From positions 124,001 to 188,000 of the forward strand of contig NZ_CP011801.1 in assembly GCF_001273775.1 (NCBI RefSeq): DNA of 64,000 bases, given 5' to 3'. Shown here piece after piece: positions 58,363-64,000 of this stretch (position 1 is the stretch's first letter; each line of letters starts with the position of its first letter). Position numbers and translations under genes: made by a program. Source of the stretch: Nitrospira moscoviensis. Lineage in GTDB: Bacteria > Nitrospirota > Nitrospiria > Nitrospirales > Nitrospiraceae. Below the pieces are notes generated by a model, which saw only the letters and a list, made by a program, of their open reading frames with translations, made no database searches and was not told the origin of the DNA.

Positions 58363-59847
58363 TCAGTGCCCTGCAGCGCCGGCCGCGAGCTTGCTGTGCC
58401 GGAGTCCGTACCAGGCGTAGACCAAAACGCCTATGGCGGTCCAGACCCCGAAACGTATCCAGGTGAGCCCGGGAAGGAAGGCCATGAGGCCCAGGCACGC
58501 CAGCATGCCGAGGATCGGCACCAGCGGCATCAGCGGCAGGCGGAACGGGCGCGGGTGATTCGGCTTGGTATAGCGCAGCACGATCACACCCAGACAGACG
58601 AGGACGAAGGCGAAGAGCGTCCCGATATTGGTCATGTCGGCGGCATCGCTGATCGGAATAAAGGCAGACAGCACCGCCACGCCGATTCCGGTGATCACCG
58701 TGGCGCGATGCGGCGTGCCGAAGCGCGGATGCACCGCGGAAAGCCATGGTCCCAGAAGGCGATCGCGCGACATCGCGAAAAACACCCGAATCTGCCCTAC
58801 CATCATCACCACCAGCACGCTGGTGATCCCCGCCACCGCCCCGATCGCCACGATGGCGGCGCCCCATTTGAAGCCGACCAGCCGCAACGCATCGGCGACG
58901 GGCGCATGGATATCGATCTGGGTATGGGGAATCAATCCCGTGAGCACGGCGGCGACCGCGATGTAGAGGACGGTGCAGATGGCGAGCGACGCGATGATGC
59001 CGACGGGCAGGTCGCGCTGCGGGTTGCGGGCCTCTTCAGCGGTGGTGGAGACGGCGTCAAATCCGATGTAGGCAAAAAAGATGATGGCCGCCGCGGCGCC
59101 GACGCCGGCGAAGCCCTGCGGCATGAAGGGCGCCCAGTTGGCGGCGTTCACCGACGGAGCACCGACGCCGATGAAGAACAGAATCACGGCGAGCTTGAGC
59201 GCCACGATGATGCCGGTCGCTCGGGCGCTTTCTTTGATGCCGATCACCAGAATGACGGTGACCAGCAGCACGATGACGGCCGCCGGGATATTGGCGAAGC
59301 CGCCGTCGGGACCGCCGGGTGGGTGGGTGGCCCAATGCGGCAGCTCAAAACCGGCCAAGAGCAGCAGATTGTTGAAGTAGCCCGACCAGCCGATCGCGAC
59401 CGCGACGCAGGCGACGCCATATTCCAGGATCAGATTCCACCCCGTAATCCAGGCGAGGAATTCGCCCAAGGTCGCATAGGAATAGGTATAGGCCGACCCG
59501 GCGACGGGAATCATCGCGGCGAACTCCGCATAGCAGAGGGCGGCCAGCGCGCAGGTCAGGCCGGACAAAACGAACGAGAGGATGATGCCGGGGCCGGCGC
59601 CTGGCCGGTGTGTGTCGCCGACGATCGCCGTGCCGATCAAGACGAAAATGCCGGTCCCGATGATCGCACCGATCCCGAGCGCGGTCAGATCCCAGGCGGT
59701 CAGTGTTTTTTTCAGCCGATGGTCGGGATGGTCGGCGTCGGCGAGGATCTGATCGATAGGTTTCGTGCGGAAGAGGCGGTTGATCACAGAGCCTTTGGTG
59801 AGCGGCTGAGCCGAAGAGGCGGCTGGATCGAAGGCCTGAGGTTCCAT
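58363..59847 (-). CDS. APC-superfamily amino acid permease
   Basis: 494 residues, about 12 spans. Signature segments: LTALGIGAIIGTGIFVLIG (unwound first helix), AALCYAEFAAMIPVAGSAYTYSYATLGEFLAWITGW and FFAYIGFDAVSTTAEEARNPQRDLPVGI, typical of cationic amino acid transporter-like members (YfnA type). It exchanges or imports an amino acid with H+; specificity cannot be inferred. It lies on the minus strand, 49 bp from the PuuD-like gene. Confidence 0.92.
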   Translation of the reverse strand: MEPQAFDPAASSAQPLTKGSVINRLFRTKPIDQILADADHPDHRLKKTLTAWDLTALGIGAIIGTGIFVLIGTAIVGDTHRPGAGPGIILSFVLSGLTCALAALCYAEFAAMIPVAGSAYTYSYATLGEFLAWITGWNLILEYGVACVAVAIGWSGYFNNLLLLAGFELPHWATHPPGGPDGGFANIPAAVIVLLVTVILVIGIKESARATGIIVALKLAVILFFIGVGAPSVNAANWAPFMPQGFAGVGAAAAIIFFAYIGFDAVSTTAEEARNPQRDLPVGIIASLAICTVLYIAVAAVLTGLIPHTQIDIHAPVADALRLVGFKWGAAIVAIGAVAGITSVLVVMMVGQIRVFFAMSRDRLLGPWLSAVHPRFGTPHRATVITGIGVAVLSAFIPISDAADMTNIGTLFAFVLVCLGVIVLRYTKPNHPRPFRLPLMPLVPILGMLACLGLMAFLPGLTWIRFGVWTAIGVLVYAWYGLRHSKLAAGAAGH

Positions 59848-59896
59848 ATGCCGTCAAGTATAGCAGGGAGGGTGCCGGCTACGGACCGGAAAGCGA

Positions 59897-60637
59897 TCAC
59901 GCGCCGGTCCGTCTCGCGGCGCGCAGCAGCGCTTCGAAGAGGCGGCGATGGGCCTGATGCCGCTCGAACAGGAATTCCGGGTGCCACTGCACCGCCAAGA
60001 GAAAGCGGTGCGCGGGCGACTCGATCGCTTCGACGATGCCGTCCGGTGCGACGGCGCTGGCGACGAGGGACGGGGCTACGGTTTTCACCGATTGATGGTG
60101 CGAGCTGTTCACCTTCAGCGTGGCTTGATTCACGATCTTCCTGAGGAGGCTGTTCGGCGCCACCTTTACGGAATGAGCCACGTGAACGGCCGTGGTTTTC
60201 TGGCGGTGTTGCAGCGCGTCGCGCACTTGCGAGGGAATGTCCTGGAACAGACTGCCCCCGCAGGCGACGTTCACGGTCTGCATGCCGCCACAGATCCCTA
60301 ACAGGGGCAGATCCCGCGCGTTGGCCTGGTGAACCAGGTCCAACTCAAAATCGGCCCGTCGCTCGCTGACGAGGGGGAACGGATAACGTTGGCGTTCTCC
60401 ATACAATCGCGGGGGAAGATCCGGGCCGCTGCCGGTGAGCAGCAGGCCGTCGACGCCGTCGAGCAGCCGCCGGCGCGCGGCCCGCCCGGCGACCAACGGA
60501 AGGATGAGCGGGATGCCGCCGAGCTCTTCGATGGCCCTGATGTAGCGGGCGCGCAGGAAGTACGTTGGCTCGCTGCCGCCCATGTCTGTCCTCTCACCGG
60601 CATTGAAGTCCGGCGTCACGCCGATGACAGGTTTCAT
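59897..60637 (-). CDS. class I glutamine amidotransferase-like hydrolase (PuuD/peptidase C26 family)
   Basis: 246 residues. Nucleophile C116 in LLGICGGMQTVNVACGG, the catalytic His-Glu in AVQWHPEF and GLLLTGSGPDLPPRLYGE mark the gamma-glutamyl-gamma-aminobutyrate hydrolase family. The substrate is probably a gamma-glutamyl compound. The permease gene downstream could handle a related amine or amino acid, but this is only positional. Its start lies one base after the stop of the next upstream gene. Confidence 0.87.
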   Translation of the reverse strand: MKPVIGVTPDFNAGERTDMGGSEPTYFLRARYIRAIEELGGIPLILPLVAGRAARRRLLDGVDGLLLTGSGPDLPPRLYGERQRYPFPLVSERRADFELDLVHQANARDLPLLGICGGMQTVNVACGGSLFQDIPSQVRDALQHRQKTTAVHVAHSVKVAPNSLLRKIVNQATLKVNSSHHQSVKTVAPSLVASAVAPDGIVEAIESPAHRFLLAVQWHPEFLFERHQAHRRLFEALLRAARRTGA

Positions 60638-60638
60638 A

Positions 60639-61058
60639 TCACCGGACTGGTTCTACAGGAGCGGCCAACGGAGCCGCTTCGGCCGGAGCCGGCTCTTCGG
60701 CCGCCACACCGAGGAAGCGCACGGCCCGGTCGCCGGACAGATGTTCCGGCGTGATGACGTAGGTGCCGTACATGCTGGGGATCCAGATGTTTTTCGCCGT
60801 TTGTTCGCTGCCTCCCGAAAAGGCGTAGGCGAGGCCGCCAACGATGCCGCCGCCGATTGCGAAGGCGGCTTTGAGGGGGAAGTAGAGGATGGTCGCAACG
60901 GCGGACGCCGCCTGCATGCCGGCGCCGGAGGCGGTACCCTGCTGGGTGTCGGTGGCGGATGATTGGCTCCAGGCCGGAACGGTCACCATGCAGCAGAACG
61001 CGACGATGACGATCACTGTGACGAGCGGGACGGTACCGAAGAGTCCACCGTGTTTCAC
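60639..61058 (-). CDS. secreted/membrane protein of unknown function
   Basis: 139 residues from a GTG at 61058, supported by GGAAGGAGG upstream. Residues 1-32 are a signal peptide (PAWSQ). A glycine-rich hydrophobic segment (FPLKAAFAIGGGIVGGLAYAFSGG, about 60-83) suggests a membrane association, followed by IWIPSMYGTYVITPEHLSGDRAVRFLG and an Ala/Pro/Glu tail. Possibly translationally coupled to the PuuD-like gene. Confidence 0.65.
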   Translation of the reverse strand: MKHGGLFGTVPLVTVIVIVAFCCMVTVPAWSQSSATDTQQGTASGAGMQAASAVATILYFPLKAAFAIGGGIVGGLAYAFSGGSEQTAKNIWIPSMYGTYVITPEHLSGDRAVRFLGVAAEEPAPAEAAPLAAPVEPVR

Positions 61059-61168
61059 GTGAAAATCCTCCTTCCTCTCGAACAGGCCTGCGCAAACATC
61101 CGCACAGGCGCCGCATGCGTTATAGCAAATTCATCCATGAATGCAAACCCCCCGCCCTTGCCGCGAAG

Positions 61169-61639
61169 TCAGTGCGATGAAGGAGATGCGCCGCCGTCGG
61201 CCACGTCCAGTTCCGTCAAGATGTAGGACAATACATACTCGGTCCTTGTCGGCATGACGGCGGCCAGCTCGGTCTCCAGCTCGCCGGCCGGCAGCCGCTG
61301 GTTTTCCTGCGTGATGCCGCGGTCCAGTTGCAGATCGAGCTTGCACCAGGCCACCGCCTGCGCAAAGAGGTCCGGCACACGCGCTTCATAATCGGCGCGT
61401 TGCTCCGGATCGATGTGTCGCATGCACGAGGAGAGACGATCGGAGAGGCCGAGCTGCTCGGCCAGCGCGGACAGTTGCGCCGTGCCGATTTCCACCGACA
61501 CCTGGATGCCGGCTTTCCAGCTCCGTTTTTTGACATTGAACACGCAGGCGACGTGGTGCGGCTGTTCGTCGACCGGGTCCGGCCCGAAGAACAGAGTGAC
61601 GCGGTAGGGTCCGGATTCCGGCGGCGATGCGAGCGGCAT
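61169..61639 (-). CDS. conserved-looking cytoplasmic protein of unknown function
   Basis: 156 residues from the ATG at 61639; an in-frame start 27 bases upstream exists. It opens with a beta-rich segment (PYRVTLFFGPDPVDEQPHHVACVFNVKKRSWKAGIQVSVEI) and continues as charged helices with two cysteines (C83 region CMRHIDPEQRADYEARVPDLFAQAVAWCKLDLQ). No motif of known function. It is divergent from the M24 peptidase gene. Confidence 0.6.
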   Translation of the reverse strand: MPLASPPESGPYRVTLFFGPDPVDEQPHHVACVFNVKKRSWKAGIQVSVEIGTAQLSALAEQLGLSDRLSSCMRHIDPEQRADYEARVPDLFAQAVAWCKLDLQLDRGITQENQRLPAGELETELAAVMPTRTEYVLSYILTELDVADGGASPSSH

Positions 61640-61695
61640 GCGCCCGCATTCTAACACGTCCCGCACGTTGACGCCTTTTGCCGGCCGACGATAAG

Positions 61696-62907
61696 ATGCC
61701 GGCCATCATGCTGGCGGCACACGATCAGCGGATCGCGGCGATCCAAGAGGCGCTGCGCGAGAGCGACGGGCTTGACGGGTGGCTCTTCTACGACTTTCGC
61801 GTGAGCGATCCGCTCGCCTATCGCGTGCTCCTGCTCGATCCCGCTCGGCACGTGACGAGGCGCTGGTACTACTGGATTCCAGCGCAGGGCGATCCCGTGA
61901 AGCTGCTCCACCGTATCGAACCGCATGCACTTGACGAATTGCCCGGGCAGGACCGGTTGTATGTCTCATGGGACGAACAGCGGACGGCACTCGGCTCCAT
62001 ATTAAAAGGCCGCCGGCGCATCGCGATGCAGTATTCGCCGCTCAACGCCGTGCCGTATGTCTCGCGGGTCGATGCCGGCACGGTGGAGCTCGTCAGAAGT
62101 TTCGGCGCGGAGGTCGTCAGCTCGGCCGACCTGGTCCAGCGGTTCGAAGCGGTGTGGACGGAAGAACAGCGGGCGTCGCACGAGTATGCGACGGTCGCCC
62201 TGCGGCGCATGGTCGACGAGGCGTTCGCCCACGTGGCGGCGTCCGTTCTGAAGGGACGGTCCCTCACCGAATACGATGTGCAGCAGTTCATCCTGGCAAG
62301 AATCCACGATGCAGGGATGACGACCTCCAGCGCACCGATCGTCGCCATCGATGCGCACAGCGCGGACCCCCACTACGGACCGAGCGCCACCGATTCATCC
62401 CCGATCGGCCGCGACTGTTTGGTGCTGATCGATCTGTGGGCGAAGCGGAGGGAATCCGGTTCGGTCTACGGAGATATCACCTGGACCGGCTACACGGCGG
62501 GCCGCGTCCCGGACAAACAGCGGACGGTGTTCGCGGCGGTGCGGCGCGGGCGAGATGCGGCCTTGGCCTTTGTCCGTGAACGGGCGGACAACGGACGGCT
62601 GCCGTTCGGTTGGGAAGTCGACGAGGTGTGCCGCAATGAAATCCGGCAAGCCGGCTACGGCGACTTCTTCGTGCATCGGACCGGTCATTCCATCGGAGAA
62701 GAGGTGCACGGCAACGGAGCCAACATCGACAATTTGGAAACCCGGGACAGCCGCCGGCTCATGCGGCGCACCTGCTTTTCCATCGAGCCCGGCATCTACC
62801 TGCCGGGGGAATTCGGGATCAGAAGCGAACTGGATGTGTATCTCGCAGATCGGGAGGCCTTGGTGTACGGGCAACCGCTCCAGACGGAGATCGTTCCCAT
62901 CTTGTGA
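61696..62907 (+). CDS. Xaa-Pro-type metallopeptidase (M24)
   Basis: 403 residues from the ATG at 61696; nearby starts at 61678 and 61708 are equally poor in ribosome sites. The N-terminal creatinase-like domain (1-150) precedes the pita-bread fold with all five metal ligands: Asp in LVLIDLWAK and YGDITWT, His in HRTGHSIGEEVHGNG, Glu in FSIEPGIYLPGEFG and GIRSELDVYL. It should cleave Xaa-Pro bonds with two divalent metals. No signal peptide. Confidence 0.9.
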   Translation: MPAIMLAAHDQRIAAIQEALRESDGLDGWLFYDFRVSDPLAYRVLLLDPARHVTRRWYYWIPAQGDPVKLLHRIEPHALDELPGQDRLYVSWDEQRTALGSILKGRRRIAMQYSPLNAVPYVSRVDAGTVELVRSFGAEVVSSADLVQRFEAVWTEEQRASHEYATVALRRMVDEAFAHVAASVLKGRSLTEYDVQQFILARIHDAGMTTSSAPIVAIDAHSADPHYGPSATDSSPIGRDCLVLIDLWAKRRESGSVYGDITWTGYTAGRVPDKQRTVFAAVRRGRDAALAFVRERADNGRLPFGWEVDEVCRNEIRQAGYGDFFVHRTGHSIGEEVHGNGANIDNLETRDSRRLMRRTCFSIEPGIYLPGEFGIRSELDVYLADREALVYGQPLQTEIVPIL

Positions 62908-62920
62908 TGGCCGCGCTTTC

Positions 62921-62950
62921 TTGACACCACCTTCTTGTGGCGGCTAGAGT
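62921..62950 (+). promoter_or_regulatory. promoter for tatA
   Basis: TTGACA (62921-62926), 18 bp, TAGAGT (62945-62950), then an AT-rich leader with GAGAGG before the ATG at 62995. Good sigma-70 match. Confidence 0.6.
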
Positions 62951-62994
62951 CAACCCACTCACTGCCATCGATATTTTAAGCGAGAGGTGCCGGC

Positions 62995-63813
62995 ATGTTC
63001 GGGACGATGGGCATTTCGGAATTGATCATCATTCTAGCCATCGTGCTGATTATTTTCGGAGCCGGCCGGCTGCCGCAGATCGGCGAGGGGGTCGGCAAGG
63101 CCTTGAAGGGCTTCAAGAAGGAAGTCAACGAAGTTCCTCCTCCCGTCGCTACCCAGCAGGAGACGGCTCCTCCGCAACCGGTGCCAACTCAAGCGGCGGC
63201 TCCTTCTCCGCCGCAACCGGCCGCTCCGGCGACAGGGACGGCACCAAAACCAAACGTACCGTATGTACCGGGTCCGGAAATGACGCCGGGCACCACGGCC
63301 TCGCTGTTGTATAACATGGGCCCGCAGGGACCTCAGACCGCACCCAGGACTGCCGCTCCCTCCCCCGCGGCCACGCAGACTTCTGCGCCGGCGGGCGCAC
63401 AACCAGTGGTCTCCATGGAAGAACGCGCCGCTGCGCCGGCTCCCGTTTCGCGCGCCCAGTACCCACCCTTGCCGCCCGGCGCGCAGGCCAAGCCGGCGGC
63501 GAAACGGCCGTCGGCGATCGTGAACAAAGAGGCCGTCGCGCGGGTACAGGCGCAACAGGCCGCGCTCAAGGCGAAGGCCGCGCAGGCGCAAGGCGGAGGG
63601 ATTTCTCCGAACGACATGCAGAGTCTTGGAGAAGGCGTCGGCGATATGCTGCGGACCTTCCGCCAGGCGGTGACGGATGTGCGGAACAGCGTAGACCCGC
63701 AGATGCGGACCATTCAGGCTGAGATGGATGCCGCGCAAAAAGAGATCGAACAGTCTATCGAGGCGGCGAAGGAAATGCCGGTTGTGCAGGAAGAGCCGCC
63801 GAAACCTGCGTAA
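62995..63813 (+). CDS. tatA: TatA-family translocase protein with a long C-terminal extension
   Basis: 272 residues. Residues 1-45 are a complete TatA unit: short N-terminus, membrane helix (LIIILAIVLIIFGAG), hinge FGAGRLPQIGEGVGKALKGFKK. Residues 46-180 are Pro/Ala/Gln-rich and disordered. Residues 185-265 form charged helices (VARVQAQQAALKAKAAQAQ; VGDMLRTFRQAVTDVRNSVD; EMDAAQKEIEQSIEAAKEM). Typical TatA is 60-100 residues and TatB about 170, so this is unusually long. It belongs to the pore-forming part of the twin-arginine system; the tail's role is unknown. tatC is not in the window. Confidence 0.85.
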   Translation: MFGTMGISELIIILAIVLIIFGAGRLPQIGEGVGKALKGFKKEVNEVPPPVATQQETAPPQPVPTQAAAPSPPQPAAPATGTAPKPNVPYVPGPEMTPGTTASLLYNMGPQGPQTAPRTAAPSPAATQTSAPAGAQPVVSMEERAAAPAPVSRAQYPPLPPGAQAKPAAKRPSAIVNKEAVARVQAQQAALKAKAAQAQGGGISPNDMQSLGEGVGDMLRTFRQAVTDVRNSVDPQMRTIQAEMDAAQKEIEQSIEAAKEMPVVQEEPPKPA

Positions 63814-63846
63814 TCTCCTCAGAGCGACCTTCTGACGAACTTCCGC

Positions 63847-64000
63847 ATGTCGCCGGCTCTCTTTGGATGCCTCCTCGCCTGCAGCTGCCTGCTGCTGGCC
63901 GGTTGCTATCGGGAGTCGGCGCCCTCTCCTGACACCGCTGTTCAGGTTCTGATGGAACTGATCCGTGACCGGGATGCCTCGGTGCGGCGCACCGCCGCGG
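63847..64000 (+). CDS. HEAT-repeat lipoprotein, N-terminal part (runs off the right edge)
   Basis: The ATG at 63847 opens a frame to the window end (51 residues). A lipoprotein signal with LLLAGC (C20) is followed by ESAPSPDTAVQVLMELIRDRDASVRRTAA, the first helix pair of a HEAT/PBS-lyase-type repeat. Too short for the Open Reading Frame cutoffs usually used because of the edge. It is 33 bp after tatA and may be co-transcribed. Function unknown. Confidence 0.6.
   Translation, partial: MSPALFGCLLACSCLLLAGCYRESAPSPDTAVQVLMELIRDRDASVRRTAA

Overview
The window looks like a chromosomal segment of a Nitrospira-type bacterium (Nitrospirota). This rests on high GC, a complex I cluster with two nuoM genes, many PAS-rich sensor kinases, secreted SUMF1-domain proteins and a dispersed hairpin repeat of a kind I associate with Nitrospira genomes. 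The assignment is inference from gene content; no 16S rRNA or nitrite/ammonia oxidation gene lies in the window.

Layout. (1) 1-10914: a CarH/LitR-type cobalamin photoreceptor-repressor, cut by the left edge, is divergent from a long plus-strand gene train. The train holds two paralogous CxxC zinc-ribbon proteins, three secreted SUMF1-domain proteins (the second with a frameshifted tail), a small helical periplasmic protein, a TIGR01777 epimerase, membrane and PDZ proteins, a DNA photolyase, a DUF523-DUF1722 (TudS/YbgA-like) protein and a CbiX-like chelatase. The intergenic region has mirror-image TTGACA promoters overlaid by ATTGGACA repeats, so at least the start of the train is probably light and B12 controlled. 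(2) 10926-18870: a two-partner secretion pair, a 2066-residue TpsA exoprotein and its TpsB transporter. (3) 18874-25226: a lipoprotein, pyrE, a second lipoprotein, a rhodanese, a NAGPA-type protein, and a three-gene two-component set. (4) 25323-39087: nuoA-B-C-D-G-I-J-K-L-M-M-N on the minus strand. It has two nuoM genes and lacks nuoE, nuoF and nuoH. Several spacers and 3' ends carry inverted arrays of degenerate short words that are translated into protein tails. (5) 39614-43747: an OmpA-domain protein, a PriA whose helicase motifs have decayed while its zinc cysteines remain, and a small membrane protein. (6) 43835-51862: two sensor-kinase/regulator pairs, one kinase carrying about eight PAS domains. 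(7) 52327-64000: tRNA-Leu(GAG), two copies of a ~125-bp palindromic repeat, a HAD phosphatase, queE, pepA, nagZ, an internally duplicated cysteine protein, a PsiE-like protein, an APC permease, a PuuD-like amidotransferase, an M24 peptidase, a long-tailed TatA and the start of a HEAT-repeat lipoprotein.

How it fits together. The left cluster reads as a photodamage or oxidative-stress module: a photoreceptor, photolyase, an Fe-S desulfidase-like enzyme and envelope proteins. The centre is the energy core: a complex I variant with an added pumping subunit, of the kind proposed to help drive electrons uphill in nitrifiers. The kinases around it are likely redox or environment sensors, but no input signal can be read from the sequence. 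The most unusual items are the light/B12 control region with its SUMF1-rich cargo, the helicase-dead PriA, the nuo cluster without H, E and F, and the families of intergenic hairpins.
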